Positions 1 to 10,962 of a stretch of DNA of 64,000 nucleotides are shown in pieces (position 1 is the first letter of the stretch; each line of letters begins with the position of its first letter). Made by a program: the position numbers and the translations under genes. The DNA is from Asterella californica (Eukaryota; Streptophyta; Marchantiopsida; Marchantiales; Aytoniaceae). Location: positions 33,107,501 to 33,171,500 of the forward strand of contig JAYKYS010000001.1 in assembly GCA_036924285.1 (NCBI GenBank), written 5' to 3'. Under the pieces are notes generated by a model. The model was not told where the DNA came from. It ran no database searches and saw nothing but the letters and a program-made list of their open reading frames with translations.

Positions 1-982
1 TTGCTACTTGCTAGAGAAGATCTTTCAAATCAAGTCGAGGGTAGGGCGCTCCGGACAAAGACAACTGAAGGGGTATGTAGATTTCTCTTGGAAGAAGTTG
101 TTTGTCGATATGGATGTGTGAGAAAGATCACTGCAGATCGGGGAGAGTTAGATGCACATGAGGCTCGTGAATTCTTTGCAAGGCGTGGGGTGAGGTTGTC
201 ATTGACAACTGCACACAACTCTGAAGGGAATGCCAAGAGTGAACACGGTCATCCGCCCATTGTGAAGGCTTTGGTGAAGGTCTGCAACGGGAAGGTGCGG
301 GAGTGATCTCGACTCTTATCATTTGCGTTGTGGGCAGATCGAACGACGCACAGCTCGGTGACAGATTACATGCCAGTGGAACTTATCACATGTCAGAAAC
401 CTATCGTGCCGATTGAAGAACATGTTCTGACATGGAGTGTGTTACCTTCGGAAGATAATTTGACTAGGGAAGAGCTTCTTGCTATTCGAATTAGGCAGTT
501 AGAGAGAAAACCTGAGGATATCCAAGATGCTTTGGATAGGCTACGAGAAGCACGGTTGAAGAACAAGATCAGATTTGATTAGCGACGTCGTTTGAGACCC
601 AGAGAAATCCAGGAAGGTGATTGGGTGTTAGTATATGACAACAGTCTAGACAACCAGCATAGTGCACTCCGGAAGTTTTCCAAGTGATGGTTTGGTCCGT
701 ATGTGGTGAAGAAAGTTCATGACAACGAAACTTATGCTACAAGAGTTGGACGGAACGAGCTTGAAGGTGCAGGTGGTAGGTAAATGTGTCAAGATTTTCA
801 AAAAGAGAGATAAGGAGGTCGACTTAGTAGATATCTTGACGGAGTTTCAGTTTGAGGATGAGGATTATGCAGAAGACCTTGCAGATGAGGTTGACTACGA
901 TGGGAAGTACGGCGATATGACGAAGTGCGTGCCGATCCACTCCTTGGTCGGTATCTCTGGTGCATACCGGAGAATGCACAAA
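1..982 (+). pseudogene. Element G: 3' end of Ty3/gypsy pol (integrase), broken
   Basis: This is the C-terminal part of a TGTCG-family polyprotein and begins before the window. It would have been an integrase that inserts retrotransposon cDNA. The integrase core is visible: ADRGEL near 135-155, then NAKSEHGH near 230-250, giving D-x34-E spacing. A WFGPYVV motif of the integrase C-terminus follows near 690-705. The frame is broken by TGA at 304-306 (where relatives have TGG), TAG near 580 (AAG in relatives), TGA near 685 and a later frame change near 718. It is closely related to the pol of elements B and C. It is certainly non-functional. The product class is secure; the exact end is uncertain because the last 250 bases are frameshifted. 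Confidence 0.85.
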
Positions 983-997
983 TTTAGAGGGGGTGGA
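983..997 (+). promoter_or_regulatory. Polypurine tract of element G
   Basis: The purine run TTAGAGGGGGTGGA lies directly against the LTR start TGTCG. The same AGAGGGGGTGGA precedes the 3' LTRs of elements B and C, so it is the plus-strand DNA primer site of this family. Confidence 0.75.
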
Positions 998-2315
998 TGT
1001 CGTGTCGTGGACCGGTTCTTACTTGAAATTCAGACTTCGATGCTTGTCGCTCCAAAAACACTCATGGGAAAAGCAAGCTAAGCCCCAGCTTACAGACTTT
1101 TAGTACAATTCGGGATCTCCACTTTCATTGCATCAGTAGGTAGCGCTCCTTGTCAGCTTTTCATAGGCACTTTGTCTATTTCGTTTGGACGCCTAGTGGA
1201 GAAGTTACAAGACTCGAAAGATGGGGAAAACAAGCTAGGCTTCAGCTTACAGACTTTTGGCACAACCTCGGATCTTCCCTTTCATCGCATCAATGGGTAG
1301 AGCTCGTTGTCAGTTTTTCATAGGCACCTTGTTTACTTCGTTTGGACGTCTAGTGAAGAAGTTATACGACTCGAAAGAAGGAAAAATCAATTTAGGTCCT
1401 AGTTTACTTGCTGACTGGGTATTAGCGGCTCCAGGCGTTATATTAAAGAGACAAGGGGCCAGCTTCCTCATTATCACAGAGAACTTCGTACGTACAGAGA
1501 CTGACGCAAGGGGGCAGCTTAAGGGCTAGCTTGCTCCTGCGATCTGTCGGTGGACGGTTTGAGGATTGGGGAAGTCCAATACACGCGCGCAAGTTGTCAT
1601 TGGGTTCAGGTCTGTGCAGGCTACGCACAGGTTAAGACGGTTTAGGAAGAGACGGATTGGAGAGTGTGTACTTGGAGAAATTGAGACGCATGAAGGAGAT
1701 TTAAAGATTTCAGTTATCTATGAAGGAGAGTTGGACCGTTCGGATCGTTTCGGAGTCCAAACTTGCTGTCCTTGGATCCATCGGGATCAGAACATCGAGT
1801 TCTACAGGAAATTGAAGACGATACGAAGTTTCATCGAGCAGTTCAAGAATTTTGAGTGAAATTGGCTTGCAAGAAAACGTTTACGTCAAATTTTCGTTCG
1901 TCTTCGATCTGAGATTGGGTTGTTCTTCGCGATCGGTGAGCCAAGCTCTTCGTTCTTGGTGCCTACGCAATCAAGGAGTCTTCATCTACTCATAAGAGAA
2001 GACAGTACGTAAATTGGATTGTTTGGTTGGGTGTGGTGAGCGAGTTTGAGCCGCAAGGAGTCGATTTACGTCAGTTTTTTTGCAACCTACGATCAAATTT
2101 CTTGCGTGGTTTTGCAAAAGGAACTCCAAACGGCTTGTTTGGAGTCTTGTTGGGTTCAGGGTAACTAGATATACCTACCAGAGAAGACGGATATCAGTTT
2201 AGACGATCTGTTTGTGCGGTGTGTGTAGTTTTAAGCCGCAAGGAGGAGTTTTGAAGGTTTGGTCACCTACGACCGAACACCAATGATATCTCGGCTATCG
2301 AGAGTCGGATCTGAT
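998..2315 (+). repeat. 3' LTR of element G, truncated at its right end
   Basis: The LTR begins TGTCGTGTCGTGG right after the polypurine tract. It matches, in reverse complement, the D-type LTR at 43532-46460: the 157-bp internal repeats, the segment with GTTTGTGCGGTGTGTG near 2207 and the stretch up to GTCGGATCTGA near 2310 are all recognisable. Similarity stops near 2315, before the expected terminal ...GACA, so the LTR is truncated there and a different repeat begins. No target-site duplication can be read. The end coordinate is approximate. Confidence 0.75.
1075..1400 (+). repeat. 157-bp tandem repeats inside LTR G
   Basis: Two and a part units are present. The landmark CAGCTTAC recurs at 1086 and 1243 (157 bp apart) and a diverged third unit follows near 1390. 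The same 157-bp period is seen in the D LTR. Confidence 0.75.
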
Positions 2316-2339
2316 AGTTCTTGAGGCCAACGGTATCGT

Positions 2340-3270
2340 ATAACGTATTTTTCTGTCTAGGAATACACTGGGTATATGGCTGTGCAGAGGTATGTGGATT
2401 GACAAGGTTGGATCTATATCTGGATGTTTTCACTCAAATGTTTCACTATCTACTCTTCTAGTCCGAGTGACCTTGTATCCGCTCGGCTCAAGTTTAAAGC
2501 TTGCTACGATCCAAGGTTACGTATAGGTTGCATAAACTTGTGTTACAAACAGATCTTTTGTACTCTAACTGAAAATACTCAGCTTTGTACTATCTAACTG
2601 AAGTTATTCCTCTATATCACTGGAAGCATGACTTCTGAATAGCTCCCCAGCGACGCTAACTGCCCATCAATCCAACTATCACAATTTCATAGTACAACCA
2701 AAAGATGCTATAAGATCACTCAATCAACTTGATAGAGTATCGATACAACTTGCTGTACACCCTGATCTACCAAGCATTCCAGCAAGGTAAAGCATGCATG
2801 CTTCAAGGCACTACTCAGATCTCAACATAGCACCAGCGGCGGTAGTACCTGGCAGCTCAAAAATCCAAATAGCGGCTTATGACTCATCGTGACTCCGTTC
2901 TCCTTCATCACCAAGAGCTGAAATCAGCCCCACACCCTCCAGTGTCGAGTTGTATGCAGGCATGGCAGTTTCAGGAACAAACTCCTCTCCAAATTGCTCT
3001 AAAAAAGATCAAAATGACAATAGATGATACCGAAAAACCCGAAACTACTAATAACAAGAGTATCTTCGAACTTTGAGACCTCAGTCCTCCCAAACCAATC
3101 GATCAATGATGATCAAACTTCACATGAAGCTTGATTGGACCCTTCACTCCTACCCTGAATAATTTTCAGATCGAAATCTTAAACCAATTCTCAAATATGG
3201 ATCAAACCGTAATCTGTGCTAACTTATGAGCTTTACAGACCCAGGTACATTTTTCTCAACGAGTAGAGAC
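2340..3270 (-). repeat. Degenerate fragment of an I-type LTR
   Basis: Two landmarks of the I LTR (10709-12996) occur here in the same order and strand. The first is GGAATACACTGGGTATATGGC near 2361, compared with GGAATACACGGGGTATCTGGC at 10735. The second is TGTGCTAACTTATGAGCTTTACAGA near 3215, compared with the similar stretch near 11513. Between them similarity is weak, and the spacing is about 70 bp longer than in I. I infer an old, heavily diverged copy. Boundaries are approximate. The sense strand is inferred from the terminal sequence of the intact I copies. Confidence 0.5.
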
Positions 3271-3350
3271 ATTTCGGAGAGTTATCCTCATGACTTTTGA
3301 GAACCTAGCGATTGTTCAGCATAGAGACACGTTGCGATATGCATCCTCTT

Positions 3351-3384
3351 ATAACCTCCTCCTCCTATCTAAGGAGGAGGTTAT
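3351..3384. repeat. Perfect 12-bp inverted repeat
   Basis: ATAACCTCCTCC at 3351-3362 is exactly complementary to GGAGGAGGTTAT at 3373-3384 with a 10-nt spacer. It could form a hairpin. No poly-T run follows and I assign no function. Confidence 0.8.
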
Positions 3385-3499
3385 CGGCCATCGATTCACA
3401 TGTTTCATCATGGCGATTATATCTATTTGCAGCAGATTGCACCGATGACGTTGGATGTGACCGCATGACGCACTATTTTACGAGTGCATGAGGTGTTAC

Positions 3500-3778
3500 C
3501 TTCTGGAGTACTCATGTTAGAGGGCCGTGATGGTGTTGTGGAAGGACCATGTGCATAATTGCGCGTCATGTCATCTTCCTAACATTGATGATACCGTTGA
3601 CCCAAGCTTAGCAGTTGTACGTGCGAGCTTGAGGTGTATGTTGTGTGGGTCTGCTGGTGGAGCTGCCCGTATGTTGGTGTGTGATGGTTATTCGAGAGGT
3701 TGGCACATGTCATGTTTGACACCACCTCTCAGTGTCGTTCTTACTGGACGGTGGGTTTGTCCTCGATGTATATAGCAG
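3500..3778 (+). pseudogene. Broken PHD-finger reading frame
   Basis: The open stretch 3527-3775 ends with a recognisable PHD zinc finger, a module that usually reads histone H3 tails. It shows CMLCG, then LVCDGYSRGWHMSC, then WVCPRC, then a stop. Upstream are further CASCH-type cysteines. The fourth PHD metal ligand is tyrosine instead of cysteine (CDGY where the family has CDGC), so the finger should not bind its second zinc normally. The frame just upstream (about 3500-3526) reads sensibly only in another phase, suggesting a frameshift. The surroundings are repeat debris, so this may be a transposable-element fragment rather than a host gene. No start codon or exon structure can be defended. 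Confidence 0.6.
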
Positions 3779-3839
3779 GGATAGCCGATTAGATCTTTGC
3801 GTGGTATGGATTGCAGACATACGACTAACGATAAACAAT

Positions 3840-4302
3840 GTATGACATCGTCCATATGTTATGTGTATGTGTGATGTACCTTTGACAGCGATGTATGTTG
3901 TGTAGCGATGTGTATGCGCACGACAACTGTCACGTCAGTTTGGCACCTTAGCTAGGTTGACCGAATGTGAAGTGACAAATCTCAGTAAGGCTGTTAGTGT
4001 CGCTAGGACGAGTTGATGAGAGAACCCACTAGGGATATACTTCGCAAGTAGGGCTTGGAGGCCTTAGTTCTTCAAGTTGAGCCTTCAAGCTCCTGGCTAT
4101 GGTGGAAAGTCTAGTTGAGTGTAGTCCGGATTCTCTTTGAGCATAAAGTGGGTTTGGCTTGACCGTTTATGAGTAATATTTGTTGCAGTGCTAGAGATGG
4201 TAATTTCTCTGCTCAGATTATTGTGGTACACTTGTGTATGTGTATGACATGGTCCATATGTTATGTGTATGTGTGGTGTATCTTTGACAGGGATGTATGT
4301 GA
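3840..4302. repeat. Pair of imperfect 60-bp direct repeats
   Basis: The segments at about 3840-3899 and 4243-4302 share TATGACATNGTCCATATG, TATGTGTATGTGTG and a GACAG(C/G)GATGTATGT tail, about 403 bp apart. The stretch between them contains no open reading frame that I can support. Confidence 0.7.
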
Positions 4303-4310
4303 ACTAAAAA

Positions 4311-4581
4311 GATGAAAATCGTAGCAAAGGAATTGAAAAAGACTTCTCTCGTAATTTCTTTCTTTCATCGAATGATCTTCAAATATCGACAAGGCTTTCT
4401 TTCTTGACTTTGTTGGTCTCAAGAACTCCCAATTTTGACTCCCGACAGTCACGATATTATCGATTTTCGGTCACAGATGGCCAAACTTTCAAGAACTCCT
4501 CCCTACGACTTAGAACCACGCACATCATCCAAACAAATCGTCTGATCTGAGATCTATCTTCTCTGGTAGGTAGATCTGCAG
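4311..4581. repeat. Diverged D-type LTR fragment, inverted relative to LTR G
   Basis: Order and wording follow the D LTR at 43970-44230: a GAAAAAGAC segment, AACTCC(C/A)A, a GAGATATCG-like segment, AACTCCTCCCTACG, then CAAA(T/C)(C/G)GATCGTCT-like bases and an ATCTTC motif. Identity is modest and there are no termini. It is an old fragment. Confidence 0.6.
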
Positions 4582-5336
4582 TCAAGAGTACCATTATCTA
4601 ACATTGTCACATCATTAGAACCACAATCCATGTTTCATTTCGGTTTACAACTAGATTCTTAACATCAAAGAATTTTCACATATGATATGAATAGTATGCA
4701 ACTCAATTCTTCTAAAAGAACGAAAGGACTATACAAAAATACATTCAACATCATGAACAACATAGCTCCATACACGCATTGAACTTGTAAAAGGGTTTAC
4801 AGAAACTAGAGAATTCAAGTTTTGAAACTTGATTTCTTAGGTTCTGAAAACCAACTCAATGTTTTATCACACCACAAGTATCTCATTGTTTGTGTATTTG
4901 CTTATATTACTTTCTTTTGGTATGACTATCTTATAGGCTACTATAGTTCAAAGATTCAAATCTAGAGTTATCAACACTAGGCTAAACTATATGAGATAGT
5001 TATAACTAAGTCGAGGAAACTATTAGAGATTTCACTATGACACTACGTGACAAGTGCGGAGCTCCAAATATGCTTTCCAAAAGTATATAACTTTATCGAT
5101 CATCGCTGTTTCACGCACCTACCGCCTTGTCGCACCAGCAGAAGCTCTTACTCAGTAGGTCACGAAACTTACAGTGCTAACCTGCAAACCAGAATAACAG
5201 GTTAGCGTCCATGCACCACTTATCTTAACTCAGTTTGGTCCGGACCGGAGCCGGACCATCTCCCTGATCATCAAGCTCAGTAATCTCTAAGTCTCGACAT
5301 GTACCCGCCTAGGTCGGTCCCAAAACATGAGCATGT
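4582..5336. other. Gene-free stretch with two short palindromes
   Basis: I see no coding region or known repeat here. A 9-bp perfect inverted repeat GCTAACCTG (5176-5184) / CAGGTTAGC (5198-5206) has a 13-nt loop. The 10-bp palindrome GGTCCGGACC lies at 5237-5246 and is echoed by CCGGACC a few bases on. The right edge is where A-family pol similarity begins. Confidence 0.5.
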
Positions 5337-6134
5337 CACAAGGAAGCTTTCAAGCTAATGCATGAGTTTCACGACGGTATTGTTTGCAAAGATCACTTTG
5401 CTGATAAGATAACAACCTTCAAGATTTTGGATGCTGGTTATCATTGGAGAGATATTTTCAAGGAATGTTTAGACTATTGCAAAACTTGTGACGTATGTCA
5501 AGCATTTGCTCTAAAGTCTACTAGAACACCTCCGTCAAGATCAATTACGATGTTATGATCATTTGATAAATGAAGTATTGACGATAAATGGAGTATTGAC
5601 TTTGTATGCCCTCTTAATAAGACACCTCGAGGCAATAGATACATTGTAGTCGTCACGGACTACTGTACCAAGTGGGTAGAGGTTAGACCTTTGAAAGAGA
5701 CTAATGAAACAAAAGTGGGTAGATTTCTATGAAAGAGAATCATCTCAAGATTTAGATGTCCGTTAGAGTTGGTCTCAGATAGAGGAGGAGAGTTTGTAAG
5801 GAGCATGACTACTATTATGCTACAACACTTTTCTATCAACCACGAGTAACGACGTCATACAAACTAAATGCTAATGGTCTTGTGGAGAAGACTAATCTTA
5901 CACTTTGTACGATGCTCGTCAAAGATGCTAGTGTTGAGACTGCGAAACATACTTGAGATAAGAGACTACATGCCATCTTCTGAGAGTATCAGACGACAAC
6001 AAAGACTTCTACTGGATATTCTCCATTTCGACTTGTTTATGGAGTGGAGTCAAAGTTGCCGATCCAATTCGAATTGGATATTTTTCAAACTATGCAACGA
6101 AAGTTAAAAAGGTCGTGGAGAGAAGATGTAACAA
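5337..6134 (+). pseudogene. Element K: A-family integrase fragment, broken
   Basis: The translation follows the integrase of element A: EAFKLMHEFHDG, the zinc-binding cysteines CKTCDVCQ near 5490, a SIDFV-like catalytic stretch near 5590, SDRGGEF near 5778 and a GLAEK-like NGLVEK near 5875. It contains a TGA near 5556, a small duplication of GAAGTATTGACGATAAATGGAG-like bases near 5570-5590, a TGA in place of TGG near 5730 and 5955, and a 2-base loss near 5840. Sequence 5' of 5337 (protease, RT, RNase H) is missing. Its 3' continuation lies beyond a 3.1-kb insertion, at 9265. It is non-functional. Confidence 0.85.
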
Positions 6135-9100
6135 TCCAAAGAAACACAATGTATCGGAAATAGTAAATTAAGGATCATTCCCACGAAGATATAGTTAACA
6201 ATTACACAAAACACAATACAACAACGTCACAATGGTAATTCTAATGGTTTTCTGTTATTCTCACGGAAAAGAATAATATCCGGATGAGAGTTAAGTTTGA
6301 TAAGAAACCAAATCCAAGCAAAACCTGATAAATCGATATACAAACAACAATGAAATAGTTCTTGATCAAGGACCCTACCAACAATACAAACAAAAATTTG
6401 AGAAGACAGATGTGTGAATGAATGAATAAGATAAAATACTACTGAAATGTTACTAGTCTTCTTCTGAAAAGACAAAAGAATAGAGACTTCGCATCAAGGT
6501 TTCAAAGAATAAGCCCCTACTCTTCCTAAGAAGTGTTTATCCAACTAAATCCTCTATCTTAAAGACCCCACTTATTTGAAGAAGGCATTCTTAAGAAAAG
6601 CCACCATCTTCCAAACTCTTCTTACAATTTAACTTATCTTCTCCACTTCACAGTAATTGATTTATTCTCATATCTTCGTCAGTTTGATTAACGCAAAATG
6701 TCCATCCTTCACCGAAATCTAGCTATGAAGGTCTTCGTCACTCAGAATTACTCCTGCGACAACAAACTCTGAATATTCGGAGGAAAATATCTTCGCCCAA
6801 AACATTCACAACAATGCTCCGCACTTTTCGGAAATGGAAATTAATTAATAAAGAACTACAAACATGGAAAAGGCACACGGGTAGAAGATCGCGCTACTTA
6901 TATACTCTTCTTCCTTACCTAACTGTTCTTCATCCTAGGCTAACTGCTTTTCCTCCTAAGAAGGCGGAAGACCTTCACTACCATACGATCATCTTCTCCT
7001 AAGCCTAACTATGCTCTGAATTTCTCTAACTGTACTTTCGTGTTCGCTCAAATCTCGCCGATCTCCTTATCTACTTTCTGTCGAAGTCGGGAAAGACGCA
7101 CTTTCACACCGTCAGGGCTGGTCTCTGCTTGCATCGTCTCCGCCTTCAACGTCCGAAGAAGTCAGAGCTCTTCGGAGTCCAATCTCGAAGTTATGTAAGC
7201 AGATAACACCGGCATCAACTTCATCCCAAGGTCTTATGAGTCTTCCACCTTCGTCTTCAGCTCCTCCTTCTCCTTGGTAAGTTCTGCCAATGTAACCTGG
7301 AACTCTTATCGACTTCGCTGCAAGTCGGCTGCTTGAGTAGACAATTCCTTGATCCGATCGGAGAAGCTCTTCGTGACACCTTGAGTTCTTCGTCCTTGGC
7401 CTTGACCAAAGTTTGGAGCTCCTCACACTGACGTCAAAGGTCTTCAACTTCCTTCTCGATCTCCAGTCTCAACTTCGTGGCATTCCTTGCCTCTTCACGG
7501 AGGTTATTCTTCTCCGGCTGCCAGTTGCCCTTGCTGAAGTGTATCGCGGAGAGCAACTCATGTAAGGACATCGTCTTCTCAACCTCCTTCTCGTACTCTG
7601 CCTTGTTGTCTTCGAGAAGTCGTAAGATGAGAACGACCACTTCTTCACCGAAGAGCATTGCTCTTCGGAACATATCCACATTATCCAAGACAGGACCCTC
7701 CGAAGTTCCTTCACCAAAGATGGCTGCACACTCCATCTTCGCCTCCGAGCTACTTAGCTCGATGGTCTCTTTCTTAGTACTCTTCGTCTTCTTCCGTGCT
7801 TTCGGCTTCTCCTGCGGCGAAGTAAGAAGACTCCTCTTCCTCTGACTGCGTCTTTTCTCTTCATCTTCAGCCCTAGTTGGCACCTCATCCGCTGGTTGTG
7901 CCTCCTGCGTGTTCGGCTGGAGCCTTCGACGAAGCCTCCACTTGTTAAACGCCTTCGGGTGGTGTCTCTTCCACTTCTCGAACAGATGAAAAGTCCTCGC
8001 CTTCCAACTCTTCATCTTCACCGAAGCCCAACTGCTTGGCTTCCTTCTCTGTAAGCCATCCCATACCGAAGTAGAAGACGCTTACAAAACCGCCCATGTA
8101 GACGTAGTCTTGCTTCGTCCAGAGGCGCTGCACTTCCTCATGGAAGATCTTCGTCCAGTGTGCTCGCTTGTCGACGAAGAGGTTCTCGAAGAAATACACC
8201 TTCCACACTGACAGGTATGTTGTCCGTCTTGGACTCAAGATGAGCATCACGGCTTCGGCGATCTTCCTCTTCATCGGATCACGATAGTCGGCTAACTTGT
8301 AGTCATTCGTTGGATGCACCGGATGGACGAAGAGCTCTCTGTAGTCTTGGCCTTCCTTGACCAAGCTCTTCATCGACGTATGATCAAAGAGTAAATCGTC
8401 CTTCGTCTTTGCCTCGTCAAGTAGGACCTTCTCTCAGTTCTTGAGTATCCAGTTCCTGGGTCGCGCATATCCATCTTTGTCCTCGTGGTCTTCACACATG
8501 CGTATCTGGCTGATAAACTTGCCAGACACCCGAGGCCAGCCTCCCCATGTCAGGAAGCTTAAACCTAATTCCTTCAGCTTCGGCCGAAGGCGTACTAGCT
8601 CCTCTTGATCTAACTCGAATGCTCGAATCTTTGGTAACTTCGTCGTGATCGACATCGTACTCTACGAAGATGGTTGAATAGGCTATGAGGTGAACTTCGC
8701 CTAATGTGCTAGTTTTCGCTCAAGTTAGCCTTCATCTAAACTGCTAGTCTTCGTCCAAATTTACTATCTTCGCCTAAACTCCTCTTCCGCAAATAGGAGA
8801 TGGTTGGCGCTAAAAGTGGATTTGGATAATGAGTTGGTTTTCTGAGTATATAATTAGATTCGAACTCCTCACACGTGTCGAAGTCGCCTCTCATTGCTTA
8901 CTACAGTCTTGACAAGGGTGCGCGTAGATCGTCTTCGTCTTTGCCACTTGTAGTTTCTGTCCCTTCTCGGGTAGGTAGCTTTTCCTATCTCACTCAGACT
9001 TCGTACTACTCTACTAGGAATTCTATTGACTCTTCGTGAAGAGATTATACTTAAGGACCGCATTCTTAAGAAGTCTTCTTTCTCTATATCTTCTATTTCT

Positions 9101-9264
9101 AGATATATCCTGTGAAGATCTTCTTCCGAAGACTCTTCTCTTCACAATTGCTCTTCTTGACTAAAACTAATCTATTTTTCTTCTAACTTCATTATTTCTT
9201 CTACAAACTTCTATATTTCGTGCATCTTCTAAAAAATTGAAAAAGTGGGCTCTACAAAAGACGT
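6135..9264. mobile_element. 3.1-kb segment inserted in element K, type unknown
   Basis: K's integrase matches the family up to about 6134 and resumes at about 9265, so this block is foreign to K. I could not find convincing terminal repeats or a clean target duplication; flanking GATGTAAC and GACGTCAT are only loosely alike. It carries one broken minus-strand reading frame (about 7112-8655). The rest (6135-7100 and 8660-9264) is AT-rich with no gene I can support. It could be a non-autonomous element or a fragment of a larger one. Confidence 0.5.
7112..8655 (-). pseudogene. Broken gene for an unrecognised coiled-coil protein
   Basis: Reading on the minus strand, an ATG at 8655 opens a frame (MSITTKLPKI...) to a TGA at 8434. 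The same frame continues from about 8430 to 7945, then a frameshift leads into 8021-7434, then another into the region down to about 7112. The N-terminal 230 residues look globular and rich in aromatics (HWTKIFHEEVQRLW). The middle is charged and basic (EKRRSQRKR, KARKKTKSTKKE). The end is a predicted coiled coil (KAEYEKEVEKTM; REEARNATKLRLEIEKEVEDL). I do not recognise the family; the architecture recalls plant transposon-associated proteins, but that is a guess. Codons rich in GAAG/CGAAG give the region a striking CTTCG bias on the plus strand. Confidence 0.5.
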
Positions 9265-9630
9265 CATCAAATCAAGGAGGGACAACTCATGGAGTTGGAA
9301 GAGACACGAGCAATAGCAATGATCCGAATGGAACGATCTCATGCGTACCAAAAGAAGAGTTGCGACAAATGTTTGGACAAGAGGGAGGTAAAACCTTTTC
9401 AAGTCAGAGATTGGATAATGTTGTATGATGCTATCCGAATCAAGAGGGCTAGGAAGAAGTTTCTTCTTAGATATTTTGGTCCTTTTGTTGTAGATAAGGT
9501 GTGGAGCAACTTCACATATGACCTTCATGAGCTAGGAGGAAGGAGATTCGATCGGATCAACCATGACAAGTTGAAGATGTTTCATAGACGGAAGTTCTCT
9601 GTTCACTCCGAGGACAGAGTGAAAATTTAG
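9265..9630 (+). pseudogene. Element K: integrase C-terminus
   Basis: Continuation of the A-family pol after the inserted block. It has MELEETRAIAMIRMER, the YFGPFVVDKV motif of the integrase C-terminus, then RRFDRINHDKLK and the family's terminal HSEDRVKI before a TAG. The open stretch is intact, but the protein upstream is broken, so this is a remnant. It ends 14 bases before the LTR, like element A. Confidence 0.85.
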
Positions 9631-9643
9631 TCTAGGGGTAAAA

Positions 9644-9920
9644 TGTAACGACCTATGTTACACATAGGAAGTTTATCTATTAGTAAGGTATTTAGTTATA
9701 ACTAAGTGTTGAGAATGTTTATTTGCTGCCCAAGTACTTTAAGGAGGTATCAAGTTAGTTATGACTAGCTAAAGTTAGTTATGGTTAAACTTAGTTGTAC
9801 TTTTGGACAGAATTCAGATATTTTCTAAAGAGTGAGTACTACTGTCTTGTCATCTTGTCTAAAAGATAGGAAGGAGGTGGAAAGTATCCCTTATCTCCTT
9901 TTTGACTTGATATTAGTGGT
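9644..9920 (+). repeat. 3' LTR of element K, truncated
   Basis: It starts TGTAACGACCTATG after the polypurine-like GGGGTAAAA. It follows the A-family LTR for about 277 bp to TGATATTAGTGGT and then stops. About 13 bases of unrelated sequence separate it from element H pol, so a deletion or rearrangement joined K to H. Confidence 0.85.
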
Positions 9921-9933
9921 ATATAAAATAAAC

Positions 9934-10704
9934 TATTTATTCCAATCGGGCTTAACCAAGATTAGAGTTGAAGTAAGAGCTTTCTTCAGTTCCTCAAATG
10001 CAGTTAGAGCTTCTTCATCTCCTACAATCAACTCGTAATCTACTCCCTTCTTCAGATATACAGTCAAAGCATATGTTTTATGTGTTTTCGAGAGTATAAA
10101 CCTTCGATAATACTCCACCATACTTAAAAATTGACGTAGCTTAGTGAGAGTACTAGGAAAAGAGAGCTCAAATATTTTTTGCATATTTTTTGGATCTACT
10201 GCAATGCCGTCCTTGGATATGATATGATCCAAGAGTAACCCTTCCTCATATCCAAAAAATACATTTCTCTGGATTTAGAGACCATTTGCTACATCTAAAC
10301 ATTCTAAGACCTTCACAAGGTGCTCAAAATGCTTCTCCTTACTCTCATAAACACAAAAGTCATCTATAAAATCTCTCAAAAACTTTCATAAGAAAAGTCC
10401 AAACACTTTGTTCATAAATCTTCAGAACGTCATAAGAGAATTACACAGACCAAATGGCATGACCCAAAATGCAAACGTCCTCCACGGAGTAGTGAAAGTG
10501 GTCAAGTGTTGATGTTTCAGTGCAATTTTGATATGGCTATATCCGCTATAACCATATCCAAAGTTGTATCATTCGTTTCTCACCACTTCTTCCAAGATCT
10601 CGTTGATGAAAAGTAGAGAATAATAATCTTTCTTTGTGACAGCATTGAGCTTTTTGTAATCAACACACACGTTCAATTTGCCATTTTTCTTCTTTACAAT
10701 CACA
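9934..10704 (-). pseudogene. Element H: RT fragment, truncated
   Basis: Minus-strand reverse transcriptase of an old A-related element. It includes MDHIISKDGIAVDP, LRQFLSMVEYYRRF and VKPDWNK. It is cut off at 9934, before RNase H would begin. Upstream in the reading direction it runs to VVIVKKKNGK at about 10700, then is interrupted by the solo LTR I. Stops and small gaps are scattered, for example around 10270-10600. It is non-functional. Confidence 0.8.
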
Positions 10705-10962
10705 ACGGTGTCGTAGGGCGTGAAATATGGTCTGGGAATACACGGGGTATCTGGCTGTAGAGAGATACAACTGGATCTACGACCTAATCGATGAAAACTT
10801 ATGCTCTAAATATCTAATCTATCAGTGTTTTTTGTAGGTTACTAGCGAGCTAACTTGACCCAAGTGTAGCACATGTGCATCACACAAATGACTCGGAGCT
10901 CGATTCCACTCTAGATAAAGGCAAGGCTCATACACGGTACGTGTCTGCTTTAGATCCCAAGC

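Noticed and set aside
1257..1628. Open frames in LTR G and similar ones at 45924-46359
   Set aside because: Repeated peptide wording follows the 157-bp repeats, which are not a multiple of three, so no stable protein repeat exists.
5237..5257. GGTCCGGACC palindrome as a binding site
   Set aside because: A 10-bp palindrome alone is expected by chance in 64 kb often enough; no repetition elsewhere was noticed.
6135..9264. hAT-like insertion with 8-bp duplication
   Set aside because: The flanks GATGTAAC and GACGTCAT match at only 5 of 8 positions and no terminal inverted repeats were found.
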